This document shows, piece by piece, positions 37,157 to 49,020 of a stretch of DNA of 64,000 bases (the first letter of the stretch is position 1; each line of letters opens with the position of its first letter). Origin of the DNA: Liolophura sinensis. Taxonomy: Eukaryota > Mollusca > Polyplacophora > Chitonida > Chitonidae. A program made the translations under genes and the position numbers. The DNA lies in the NCBI RefSeq assembly GCF_032854445.1, contig NC_088305.1, positions 15,877,606 through 15,941,605 on the forward strand, written 5' to 3'. A model generated the notes under the pieces. That model ran no database searches and was not told the DNA's origin. It saw nothing but the letters and a program-made list of their open reading frames with translations.

Positions 37157-37426
37157 TAGGGGCCTCCGTGACTCAGTTGGTTAGCGCGCTAGCGCAGCGT
37201 AATGACCCAGGAGTCTCTCACCATTGGGGTCGCTGTGATGCTGGCTTCCTCTCTGGCCGTACACGGGAAGGTCTGACAGCAACCTGCGGATGATCGTGGT
37301 TTTTTTGCCCGGGCTCTTCCCGGTTTCCATCCACCATAATGCTGGCCGCCGTCGTATAAGTGAAATATTCTTGAGTACGGCGTAAAACACCAATCAAATG
37401 AAATAAATAAATAAGTAAATAAATGA
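37157..37426 (+). mobile_element. SINE A, full length, with target-site duplication
   Basis: Begins GGGGCCTCCGTGACTCAGTT (A box), contains the CGCTAGCGCAGCG head and body, and ends CGTAAAACACCAATCAAATG with AAATA repeats. ATTTATCAACCC flanks it at 37145-37156 and 37427-37438. The B-box region has a small deletion. Confidence 0.93.
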
Positions 37427-38432
37427 ATTTATCAACCCAACGTCAGATTACCACCTAACCTTTAACCCAACAACATAACATATCATCACTTTACTTTTAA
37501 TCCAACATAACATAATCACTTAACATTGTTACTGAACTTTAAATAGTTTACTAGTTCGTTTTTGTTTCAAATTGAAAAGTGAAAATTTTAGTAATTTGAT
37601 ATGTGTGTCAAAAATGATATTAAAATATGTTCCTTGTGCAGAAACGGCTCTTCTGTAAAGTTTTTATTAGGCTTTTCCTGGATTTTTTTAGACATTCTTT
37701 TTGTTGAAAAAAACGGAAAGGATTGCCATGTTATCAATATTAACTAATGAGAAACGAGTTATGTTTTAGCCCGTGTGATACCCTTAAAGTTTGAATTGGA
37801 AGAAACAATATAAAACCCGATGTCGTATCACTGGCATTCGACATTATTAATACATACATGGACAAAATATGTAATTATTTCAGATATAGCGCATTGTGTT
37901 CCTTTCCCTAATGCTTGACACTTGGTGATTTTTGTGTTCTTTTACTTTATCACAACTAATTTATGTTTGACTCATAACAAATACATTGGATGATGTATAC
38001 TATAGTAGGGTAATACTTATATGTACATATTCATGACATTAAAGGCAAAGAAAACATGTGAAGTTTTTATATCTGGCGAAGTGAAGTTTTTATATCTAGG
38101 ATTAGAACCAATTCCATTGTTTGGGGCAAACATTTTATGTTATCTTCAGGACAAGACAGCACATGGCTAAAACATATTTCAGTCGAAAGCAGGATTGTCA
38201 AGCTTTCTAAAAGGTATACGTAACTATTTTAATGAGATTTCACCGAATAACATGTAGAACAAGATGTCAATACTGCACAAATGGCTGGTGTGAATCCTGG
38301 CAGACATCTTGAGAATTTTATCCAATCAAACACATTGCTAACAGATTGCGCAATCTAAGCTGTGACGTAGCCTTTACCGATAACACACAACTACGGCATA
38401 AGACATCATTTTGAGAGCGTTTGCAACGATTT

Positions 38433-38699
38433 TTTTTTTTTTTTTTTTGATTGGTGTTTTACGCCGTACTCAAGAATATTTCACTTATACGACGGCGGCC
38501 AGCATTATGGTGGGTGGAAACCGGGCACAGCCCGGGGGAAACCCACGACCATCCGCAGGTTGCTGGCAGACCTTCCCACATACGGCCGGAGAGGAAGCCA
38601 GCGTGAGCTGAACTTGAACTCACAGCGACCGCATTGGTGAGAGACTCCTGGGTCATTATGCTGCGCTAGCGCGCTAACCAACTGAGCCACGGAGGCCCC
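38433..38699 (-). mobile_element. SINE A, full length, with 15-bp target-site duplication
   Basis: The best copy in the window. The minus strand reads GGGGGCCTCCGTGGCTCAGT, a long-variable-arm-like tRNA head, the B box (GTGAGTTCAAGTTC), body and 3' domain, then an oligo-A tail. CGTTTGCAACGATTT flanks it at 38418-38432 and 38700-38714. The perfect duplication implies recent insertion. Confidence 0.95.
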
Positions 38700-38714
38700 C
38701 GTTTGCAACGATTT

Positions 38715-40947
38715 AGTTAGGTATAGCCGAGGGACACACAGTCGAATCATACAAATAACTGTTTACCGTTTAGTCAGCAGTTTCTAAATAACAAATATCA
38801 GAGTCATACGAAAAAAATCATTAGGGATGCCGAAGGTTGATGGGAATGGGAAGACACCGAACAATGCTTAAATTTAATTAAATCTTATGATATAATTTTT
38901 TTCCTTAAGTTTATGGGAATTGATGAATTTAAATTTTGTTCCATTGTCTTTCTTGCATACAAGGAATAATTCTTTCCTGTTTTCTTTCATAAAATACAGT
39001 AAAATTATTGAAACGGCGTGTTCCAGCCGAAGTGCTTTCTCTCACGTCCTCGATAACTAGGTCAACACTTCTGTCATCTTCCTTGCCACCACCACAAATC
39101 TGAAGCATAAAATTCAGCTCAGTCGAATGTCTAGATCAGCCGAAGTGGTGCTTAAATTTATTTCCATTTGTTTCAGAACTGAGCATGAATATGGTTGAAC
39201 AACAATCCTATTGTAATTTTGTAAATATTTAATAGGGTCAAAATCACAAGCAGAACCCCTCCGGAGGCTACAACCTGAACCAGGAATACCCCGGCTGTAC
39301 ATCTGCAGGCTACTAGCAAACTGTATAAACGATATGAATAGTTCAAGAAGTGGAAGAAATATCCTTCCAGTATGTCCAACTTCCGAGAAGGCTTTTCATC
39401 ACTCGGTCCTTCATCGCCACAACTTGTATCTGCAATAGGCTACTGCTTAGACTATTATACAGGAAATTTCCTCGACGCTATCGCTGAAGTTGTGTTAAGA
39501 CGAAGTCATGTGTTGTCTTTCACTTTAACATTCATTATTCGATTAAACGAAAATCTCACAAGAACAAAATCTGATGCTTAAATCTCAAACCCACTGGACC
39601 TACATAATTAACATGCGCGGGGGCGGATCGGGGGATGGGGTGGGGTATACTTTAATCACCCTGTCTGTCTGTAGACACGATTTTGTCCATGCATCTCCTA
39701 CCAAACTACTGCGCTGATTTCAGCGAAACTTTCGCATTCTTGAGTTAATGGCAATCGGACAATTATTTGCATAATCACATGTACCTCCATTTAGGACTTG
39801 TGTAACACTGTTTTACATATATTGAGATTTTGTCCATGCAACTCTTCCAAAAAGTGCTAAATCTATTTTATGAAACATAGCATACATCTTCCGTAAAATG
39901 TAAACTTGTATATGCTTAAGTATATGCACGGCACAAATGGCTCACGAAACAATCAAAATGTATATGAAGTCAAACTAAGCAACACGACGTACTGTCATTT
40001 CTATTAAGGTTTTCTTAGTTTCCTTCTTTTGTTTTTGGAAATTTTGGGGGATGGAAGAGGGGTATTTCAGGCATTTTCATGGGGGGGGGGAGGAGGTCAT
40101 CAATCGTTGTATGCTCGAAAAAAAATGTAAATGCATAAAAACGATACGCGCCTACTGAAAGGTTACTAATATTTGTCATGCAGTGTACAGTCTCGAACAA
40201 GATAGGTGTCGCTGATGCTGTTCAGTTAATAGCGCGTGGTTTATGTGACTAAACTTTCCCACCAGTTCTGTACCAGATGCGTACTTGGCGACAAGGGGTC
40301 AAAAAGTTGGGAATTTAAGCCTGTGTACTTTGTGTACGGTCCCTAAGGTCAAATTACATGGTTTCGAAATTGTATAAGTGTAGAATATTTAATTGTAGCG
40401 AGGAAAGTGTGAATTTTGAGTGTAGAAGAGCTTTGTGAAATCCCGGAAATTTGAAGTGTATGAATCCTGAGGAATATTGTACATCATATGAATAAAGTCA
40501 AATCCCATTTTTGACCATCGTCACTGAAGGCTATTTTGGCATTTCAACAGTCCATTGCAAACCATAGCCTGAAAGAGCTTGAGAACAGGACATCTGTCCA
40601 GGGATATGTGAGGAATGACCATCTGCTTGTTCAAGAACTACAGCTTGATCTACACGCATTTCTCTCGCCCTGTCTTATAGGGGTGCGGCACATCAGGCGG
40701 CCAGAATGTCAGTGTTGTAGCTAAAGTTTGTTGCTTCATGTCTGTAGTCTCCTGTTAGCCTTTAATCAGTCGAGCAGGCATTTACCTGTTCACCTGTTAA
40801 CTACAGCATGGTATCTGACCGTGTTTTCCATTGGAAATCGCACAAAGACGTCGTCACAGAATCAAAACTTTACGTGTCCTTTAACCGTCCTATCCGTATG
40901 TCCTGAAGGTTCAACAGCAGACCCATTACTGTTTATTCATTTTCTAA
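38715..40947. other. No gene recognised
   Basis: Contains a poly-G run (40081-40090) and G-rich tracts near 39615-39650. Frames of up to 86 residues are unrecognised. Confidence 0.55.
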
Positions 40948-40980
40948 ACGTTAAACCCCAAGCACTCACTCATTCACCCT
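40948..40980 (+). mobile_element. SINE B 3' end fragment
   Basis: AACGTTAAACCCCAAGCACT followed by CACTCATTCAC matches the extreme 3' end of SINE B. Nothing upstream is recognisable. Confidence 0.6.
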
Positions 40981-41247
40981 GTTTCTAAATGACCTGCTTC
41001 TGCGTATTAATCATATTTGATTAGTTCCATTCCATGATATTTCCGTTTCTATCATAATTTATTATGGGGCAATACATTTTCAAAACATTTACAACTGCTT
41101 TTTCTTCTCCAAAAAACGGGCTATGAGAGTCATTACTTTATCCATCAGATTAGAGCACACCGATCTATTATTCAAAGAGCAAAAAAAAAATTGTCTGATG
41201 TACACAATTACCCAACTAGGACCCTGAACTTCAATCTTCACATACCA

Positions 41248-41289
41248 ATTTATAGGAACACATTTATAGGAACACATTTATAGGAACAC
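41248..41289. repeat. 14-bp tandem repeat, 3 copies
   Basis: ATTTATAGGAACAC occurs three times without change. It lies just upstream of LINE 3' sequence. Confidence 0.92.
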
Positions 41290-41334
41290 ATCAACACTTC
41301 ACGCATCAAATGTCACAATCAAATGTCAGTGAGA

Positions 41335-41612
41335 GTGGAGTAAATTATCCTTTTGTCTGAAGCCTACCAATTCTACATCACTCTTTAAATCTAAACTGAC
41401 TGAACATTTACTTCTTAACTAACCGTATGATTCCTGTGTTTTATCCTATCTTATGGATGGCCATTAGAATCATTCAGCTTGTACAATTGCAGGTCACTCA
41501 ATATATCCTGATTTTGGGAAAGATAGTTCTTCGGAACTTTAGTCCCGCCAATAGCTACCATATATGTGCCTTTATACGCCTGTTATGTCTATATGGTGAA
41601 TAAATGAAAATG
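41335..41612 (+). mobile_element. 3' end of a non-LTR retrotransposon (LINE)
   Basis: A short reading, SLFKSKLTEHLLLN at about 41380-41420, matches the usual end of LINE reverse-transcriptase proteins (S-FK-KL--YL). It is followed by a non-coding tail ending in ATATGGTGAATAAATGAAAATGAAA, typical of jockey/CR1-type 3' ends. No intact frame. The clade is not resolved. Confidence 0.55.
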
Positions 41613-41639
41613 AAACGAAGGTCACATTGATAAATGTTC

Positions 41640-42180
41640 GGATGACACAACACGTCGCATATGCTCTATATCTAACCAAATTTTAGAACATAAAATTCAG
41701 GAAGACATTACAAAGGCTGAAGTGTGGAGTAATGAAAATAAATCCATCCACACAAGACAAAAGAGATATTGATGGGAACGTGCTAGCGATTGCGAATATG
41801 TCTGCACAACTGTCTCTAGGCTGTTAGCTGTGAGAAAACAAAGATGATTTACTCCACAAATCGTACACTTGTTATTCTGCAATTCTGCTCAACAGCTGAT
41901 GCTGATATAAAAACTTCGACCAGCGAACTATTTCAAAAACTTGGATGGGTGACACTGCATCAACTTATTGACTATAACAAAACCACTGTTGTGTACAAGT
42001 CTATAAATGGTCATTTTCCAAATTACATGGCACAACTGTTTACCTATGATTCCAATCTATCAATAAATCTTTGATCTATAATTTTAAACTATTCCCTTCC
42101 CTCGAACTGAACAGTACAAAACATCTTTATCTTTTTCTGCTTTACTTCTGTGGAGCTCTCTTGATAAAGATATGAGTATA
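41640..42180 (+). pseudogene. LINE reverse transcriptase C-terminal fragment
   Basis: The best segment (about 41905-42074) reads SELFQKLGWVTLHQLIDYNK and VVYKSINGHFPNYMAQLF, the region downstream of the reverse-transcriptase palm in CR1/jockey-type LINEs. After a stop, PFPRTEQYKTSLSFSALLLW appears near 42095-42165, again in LINE order. Upstream, INPSTQDK and related debris at 41730-41770 suggests the palm/thumb boundary, with a deletion between. A LINE 3' tail lies immediately to the left (41335-41612), so this is a second or rearranged copy. It ends directly at a MITE. Confidence 0.75.
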
Positions 42181-42181
42181 G

Positions 42182-42641
42182 TTTTATCAGAAAGTCTATT
42201 GCCTCAGTGACACTAGAATGTATCATATGTTAATATAAAGTATTATTCTGTCATATTAAACATAAACTATAGTCTAATATAATCTTCATGTTGAATTTAT
42301 AGAGTGAGTGAGTGAGTGAGAGTGCTTGGGGTTTAACGTCGTACTCAACAATTTTTCATATGACGACGAAGGAATCCTCATTGTGCATGTAATGTGCCTC
42401 CTTGTCACAAGACGGATTTCAACCGCTCTTTTATCTAGTGCTTCTTCATTGAGACCACTTACCGAAGGCAAGTAAGCCGCCCCACCCGAGCCATTATACT
42501 GATACTGGTCAACCAGTAGTAGCACTATCCACTTATGCTGAACGCCATGAATTAGTAGAATATGTGTGTTTTATTTAACCGAACAATTTGCTGCAATAGC
42601 AGAATACATTCTAGCATCACTCAGACAACAGACTTAACTGA
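42182..42641. mobile_element. Palindromic MITE, copy 3, split by SINE B
   Basis: Left half 42182-42302 (TTTTATCAGAAAGTCTATTG ... TCATGTTGAATTTATAG) and right half 42548-42641 (AGAATATGTGTG ... CTAGCATCACTCAGACAACA GACTT) reconstruct the family when the SINE B is removed. The left edge abuts LINE debris. Confidence 0.85.
42303..42547 (-). mobile_element. SINE B, 5'-truncated, inserted in a MITE
   Basis: On the minus strand it starts TGGCGTTCAGC and runs through GGATAGTGCTACTACTGGTT and GCTCGGGTGGGGCGGCTTAC to TACGACGTTAAACCCCAAGC and CACTCACTC. It interrupts MITE copy 3. TGAATTTATAG and TGAATTAGTAG on either side look like a slightly mutated target-site duplication. Confidence 0.9.
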
Positions 42642-42759
42642 CAAATTGTTTGAGTATGTAAAAATTACGAAATTAGGACGGAATAAAGCAGTCAACACTT
42701 TTCAATGATGGTGGAAAGACGCAAGTTTTGTTCTAGGCGATTGCATTAAATCAGTATCG

Positions 42760-42883
42760 TCTGCCAGCAACCTGCGCATGATCGTGTGTTTCTCCTGGCT
42801 CTGCCTGGTTTCCTCCCACCATAATGCTGGCCGCCGTCATATAAGTGAAATATTCTTGAGTGCGACGTAAAACAACAATCAAA

Positions 42884-42930
<47 letters not shown>

Positions 42931-42931
42931 A
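42760..42931 (+). mobile_element. SINE A, 5'-truncated, with expanded tail
   Basis: Starts near GTCTGCCAGCAACCTGCGCA and ends CGTAAAACAACAATCAAATA. The tail has grown into about a dozen AAAT units (42884-42931), an example of a microsatellite born from a SINE tail. Confidence 0.88.
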
Positions 42932-45900
42932 GCAGTATCCATATCGAATAAGTTATCGATAATCAAAATGTGTACCTCAGTTTTGATTGGGTACCTAGAC
43001 ACAGAGTGCCAGAGATTAAGGAAGCACTTACAAGAGAATTGTTCTTCAGGGAAATCAGATGTGTTGAGCTCGAATACTCAGAAACTGAAGCAATGTGGTT
43101 AGCCAAAAATAAGACATCAACTTACAAAAATACCTACGTATGGGTATCTTATATGGGCTTATTACTTCAAAAACTGATTGTAACTTCATAAAAATATACC
43201 GTTTGTATATATTTAAGCCTGACCCTCCTTTACATCCCACAGGGGTATATAGAAACTGTTCCGTATTATACATGAATTGAGACCATCGCCTTCACCTCCA
43301 GTCTCTTACATAGATGTCTCTACAAATCAGGGCTTGCGCATTAATTAACACTCCCGTATATTCTTTTCCGCACCTTTTATCTCTGAATGTCAACAACACC
43401 TAATACCACATTGGTATCCCTAACCCCCCGCAACCTGCCCTCACCCTTACCTCCTTCCTCATCATCACATTTACGTGTGTATGTGTGCAGAGCTACAAAC
43501 ACCAAATATACAATCGGTTCGTTTTCGGGTTCAGTGTCAGTCAGTAAACAGTATCAATCACACAAGCTGGCTATAGTGTTGGTGTGAGTCCCTGAGCTCA
43601 CTGACAGCTAGAGTAACAACACCTCTGATTGGTTTACCAGTCGCCTGATGGAAACCACGTGTGGCCGAGCGTGGAGCTGACGAATTGCCCGGATGGCGGG
43701 AACAGGCGGAAACAACCATAGAGACGGCTGGAACATCAGCTGTGCGTACACTGAACCGTATATCTAGAGAAACACTTTTGACGAAAAGTTGTGAAAATTA
43801 TCCATCGAGCACTATCTTATTTTAAGTGAAAGTAAAAGGGGAAACTATGAAAAATTATTGTTACTTTCGTGCACAGAGTATTACGTCAAAACCTCACCAG
43901 CAGTTTATGAAGAACAAAAATGGCGACCTGTACGCAAGGTGTCATAGCGTTGGAGTAAATTTATCATACTGTCTTGCACATGTATAAGCGGGCTAACCGT
44001 ACTGACACTAATACTGTCGGACCCGTTCTTGGGTTGATGGCGGTGCCGCATTCTGTATGCTTAGACAAGGACCTTTGCTTTATACGGTATTAAATCAAAC
44101 TAATCGAACAATATCTCATATTTAAAAGTACCCGTTCGCCTATTTGTTGTTTTATTTGGGTCGTCAAAATGTAAGAGATCAATTAAATATTTCATTTCAG
44201 AGAAATATGAGCGACACTTTCTTGCTCTTACATATATGAAACATGGAAAGGCGCCGCAAAATGCCACTAAATACTGGTAGCCCGTAGTGTATATGCAAGA
44301 GTAATTAAATACATTAAATTTTTCGATCTAAATGTGTAAACTTACTTATTTCCAAATATAATGCTTTTTGGTAATTTTGCGAGACAACCACATTTTCGGA
44401 TATAGCTTTAACAATCCATCGTTTAAGGTCATATTTGGGCCTCTGCTATTTCTTTGCTAATGGTACTCAAAGCCGTTCTCAGTTAGTTGAAAGAAGTTGC
44501 TAGTGTCTTTACGGAAAGATTTCGTCAACATTTGGCCATGGCTTTATGAACACACTGGCAGCCTTTTTGTTAATAAACGAAGACAAAAGTGAGGATTATA
44601 TCAGCATTAGCAATAAACACTAACTGGCTAGGCCCCAAAAGGCACTTTTGACCCTGGTGAGCGAGTATTAATTCCTTGTTCTTTGTTTTCAACAAAATAG
44701 AAATTCGAGAAGTTCTAATAGAGAATTCTTAGATGCAAAAGGAGAACAACACTTTTCAAATTCTTTACCATTATTTTTTTCCCTTCTGTCTAACGTGTCA
44801 AACTCACCTACAGCCTTTTTTTGAACCTCAAAGAAGCACTGTGCATTGTTCCATATCACCTAGACAAGATTGTACTTTTAAATTTCTCAATTTTAGCAGT
44901 AATAAATTCAACATGTGAAATCAGCTTAGAAATTTTGTTTTATAATAGTTTTCTCATTTATCTTCACACTTACTTTATAGTGATGATATTCAAATTCTTA
45001 AGCAAGTCATTCTTAATATTCTACCAATCACCGTGAATGTATTAAGGTAGTTTCCATTCTTATTTATATCGTGTATGGGACAAAATAAACATCCTTATTG
45101 TTACATTATTAGAAAATCTGAAGACAAATGCACAAAATTTGAAAACCTTTTGGGAAACGAAATTCATATCATGGATATGGTTACCAAAAATGGTAGCTAT
45201 TTGGTGACGCACGAGGGTTTGTTGATTCTAGATTCTTGATTTATGACAATTTCGTATCTCTCAGAGCCTGACAAAAATGTGCGAATACTCTATTGAGCTA
45301 TTTTCTACTGATGACTGTTTGCTGTTCGTTTTGGAGGCCACCTGCAAACACACCCAGGCTCATTTATCATTCGGGCTGTCACCAGAGCCACGAAAACCCA
45401 CCGAAATGGATATGCAATTAATTAATGCTCCCGCTATCGTATGTCCTCTTTACCAACGGCGCGGCGCTTTTATGACTTACAGGAGCACGTGGGATTCTAG
45501 TCGTGCTAGACGTGGGTACTCCTAGTAGAGACCCTGCTGCAAATAGACACCATTTTGACCAACGGGGCAGAAAGCGCTTGCTTATGCAGTTTAAAGAGCT
45601 TGATGACAAGTTCCTTTACACTTATTCAAATTGCCATAGTTTAAGTTTAATGTTTAATATCAAGTTGAAAAAAATATATGACACTTCCTCTGTGTTGTGT
45701 ACGTTGTTAAATGCTTTCTTCTAAACCAGTCCCTTTGCTGTTTACCAAGGTACACATGGAAACGTGTTGTCTGTCTTCTGCAGAGCGAGTACATGAACGA
45801 TCTTTGTAGTAAACGTGAGGCATGTGGTTGAAACGAGCGCCTTTCAACGGCAGATCAGTCACGGTGTAAAAATCAGGGAAAAGCTTTGGGGGTCCCTTGG

Positions 45901-48399
45901 CAGAGGATGGGATGGGGGTGGGCGCTTTGGCCTTAGGCAAACCCGAGAGTACGTAAATTAAAACGAGAAACTCATAAAACGACCACGCACCTGGGATTGA
46001 AGTTGCGTTTTTATTCACACTAAAAAGTTGTGCAATCTTCATTGCTGACATAAATCTCAACACTGACAAATGACAGGCGCACAAAAAAACAAATGTTTGT
46101 AAAAACTTAACTTTCACATTTCCAGCTTTCTTGGCGTGTCTCAATGTCTTTTCCTCGGTGTGTTTCGTAAAAGTTATGCAATAGTGATAAACGGGTGTCA
46201 AGTGCCACACTGATTTTAGACAACATGATAATACACTTAAATTAATGTTTCAAAATCATATATATCATATCATGAAATGGCATGTTAATTGAAACAATGT
46301 ACATCGTTATTGTACTATACAAATAAATTAATGCTTGGCAATTTGCATTCTTATGTTTATGGCCTGAAAAAACTGTGTTTTTTTACTAAGCTCTTCATTC
46401 AGCAAAGTGATTCTAATGTAGCAGTTTGTCGCGCAACGGTATCACGTGCGGGATGATAAAATTAACCTGATAGAAAACATTGTATTCTGGTTCCCATGCA
46501 TGCCTTTCATAGTTATTATACTACGTATATATCTTTTTGGGCCCGAAAACCAAAACCATACAAAATATTCAGTTTAAGGACATTTTAAATGTCGTTTGTA
46601 CATACGCAGTAGGATCTATTGAAATGGATATAAGTCACCTCTCACTGCGCAACCGACGGAAGCTGAAATAGTCGGTGTCACGTGGCCACGTCCTTACGAG
46701 CACAGCAGAACATGTGCGACCGTAAAAAATGGCAAAAAGTTTTTAATTACGGAGGTGAACAGATTTGTGAGCTATGAGAAAATTTGTCATTCTGAGAATT
46801 CCTGGAGCGAAACTTCTGGGTGGTGAACGAGTTAAGAGATACGTCCACTGCGTAGTCAGTATTGTAGTTTACCCCACAGTAGGGAGAGTTTGTATTCAGG
46901 TAAACCGTGAGCAATTTGTCACCAGTTCAGTTCTTTTTTTTTAGTTTTTAGTTTTAAAGAAAGGGACATTGTTATATGGTAGAATTTAGGCTGTTTTCCA
47001 GATTGTTGTATTTGATTGCAACGATAGACCTAAAACTTGATATAGAGAAAGGTAATAATAAAACGTTGGCTGTATGGACAATGGTTTAAGCGCAAGACTG
47101 CACATAACTTTGGGCACCGATTACAATTTGTGTTGGAAATTGTGTTTAGGGTTAGTGTAATGCCTATGTAATCAATACTGTCAGGGTTTTTGTCATGATA
47201 AAAGTGTACAATGTCGGAATGATGGCGATAGACATTGTACAGCAAAGACATTAAGAATCACATACGGCGCATGTTATTCACCCTTCAACACAACCGGTCT
47301 CTGTCACTGAAAAATTACAGTACTAAGTAAAACAAACTGAACCTGTTACTTTATCGATGAGTAACAGTGATTCTACTTTTCATTTTATAAATACTAAAGA
47401 ACAATCATCTCAGAGACCCTCCCCCCCTCCCCCCCTCCACCCCACACACATTTAAAAAATCCTATTCTGTTGGCTTTACTTCACTGTTACCATGTGTGTT
47501 TATGATATTTTTTGTTTTAGCACGTTAAATGTGAGATCTTGGCCGCTCTATAGGATAATGACTCCGCAGGCAAGAACCTTAAAATCTGTTCGCCAGATGG
47601 CGCTCTCACGCTTCCGGTTATAAAGCTACCGTGACAAAATATAGTGATTTATGACATCGGCAACGGACGCCAGGTGTGGGTGTGTGGCGAAATACTGGAA
47701 ATGGCCTGTGTACTGTGCTTAGGGACAACAGAAAAAAAGTGTGCGAAGAAAGGTGATACATGTTTCATTGTTTGTGGAAATGTGTTATGTGTGCGGAAAT
47801 GAGTCTGTGGAATAGTTCTGCGTGTCCCAAACAGACTGGGTGATTTTCTGTAAGCGTTTTTTCTTTGTGCTTCAATAAAATTCTGGTCCACTAAAATCCA
47901 CCAGAAATGAGGTAATGCTTTAACCGCAACAAATAAGTACGGATTCAAACCAGTCGAAGTTCTGTTCATCCCGTGAAGGCATTACAAAAAATAGGTCCAT
48001 TATGAACTTCTGAAAATAGTCAATAACATCTGGATTTGTTTACTTTGTTTACTTGATTGGGGGGTACAAGAAATTTTCAGTCAGGTTTATGCGTTGATGG
48101 AAGCGCGTAGAGCCACCGTTCTTCACCAGGCACCCGTGAAATCTCTTGACCAAAACATAGCCGAACCAACGGAAGATGCATGGATTCGAGCCCGTGACTG
48201 ATCAGTTTGCAGCGAGAACAACGCATTAAAAAATAAGCCAGACAGTGGTACAATTTTGATTTACAAGACTGTAAACTGCATACACAACGAAAGTCGACGT
48301 GCTTTTGTCATTTTTTATCCAATCGATATGACCAATACCGATAAAAGTCAAGACAACACCATAAGCCACATGTATACATCGATAATACATGCTCTTTCG
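42932..48399. other. No gene recognised
   Basis: The longest frame is a 167-residue minus-strand ORF (45707-46210) with two hydrophobic stretches and no recognised domain. A GC-richer patch near 43610-43760 with ACCACGTGTGG and ATTGG words might be promoter-like. A C-rich tract lies at 47418-47450. Nothing else is supported. Confidence 0.45.
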
Positions 48400-48620
48400 A
48401 AAATCAGTGCGGGTTCAATACCGGCCGTGGTCATGTAATTCGTAGATTTCTTTGCTCTCACTGCGTGCTTTAGGGGCTGACGAGGCCGGTGTGGCAGTTT
48501 GCTCAGATTAACGTTCGTTGAAGACCAATTATCTTCCACCAGTATAGTAAGCATATCTGTACATCCTTGGAATCGCCTGTCAGAATGCTCAAAATGCTGT
48601 GTTGTCAGCACATTTAATAA
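48400..48620. mobile_element. Possible third-family SINE, second instance
   Basis: Carries GTGCGGGTTCAATACCGGCC (B-box-like) near 48408, and AATGCTGTGTTGTCAGCACA TTTAATAAACAATC near 48592. The latter resembles 8424-8460 (GAGCTGTGTTGTCATCTCAT TTAATAAACAATC). The shared phrases point to an interspersed repeat, but its limits are unknown. Confidence 0.35.
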
Positions 48621-48907
48621 ACAATCGCATACAGGCACCACAACAAATGAGCTCGGCGAAATCAACAAACCGTTCCTATTGACTTAAAGACATGCATCTT
48701 AACCACAACTCGCTCTGTTGCTTGGTTAGAGAAAAGTCCTGTTTGTTGACCATGGGGCTTGTTAAAAAGACCAGAAGTCTGCTACGGAGGCCCATCAGTG
48801 CCATTCGAAATTTTCAACGTTTTCAAATGACTTACCGTGCTTCAAGGTTTTTCTAAGCTTATTATTAAGAACAAAGAATTCAAAGATATGGAAAATGGTT
48901 CTTACCG

Positions 48908-49020
48908 CGGTGTAAAAGTTCTCTCCTCCGTGTAATGGGTTTGTCCGCGGTGTGATGGTTTTGTCCGCGGTGTAATAGTTTTCACTACGGAGAAAGCGTT
49001 TCCACCGCGGAGAAAATGTT
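48908..49020. repeat. Degenerate short tandem repeat (about 24 bp)
   Basis: Phrases CCGCGGTGTAAAAGTTCTCT, GTCCGCGGTGTGATGGTTTT, GTCCGCGGTGTAATAGTTTT and CCACCGCGGAGAAAATGTTT recur about every 24 bp. Five or so units with SacII-like CCGCGG cores. Confidence 0.75.

Noticed and set aside
45707-46210. 167-residue minus-strand ORF as a gene
   Set aside because: No recognisable domain or convincing splice signals, and a frame of this length can occur by chance in 64 kb.
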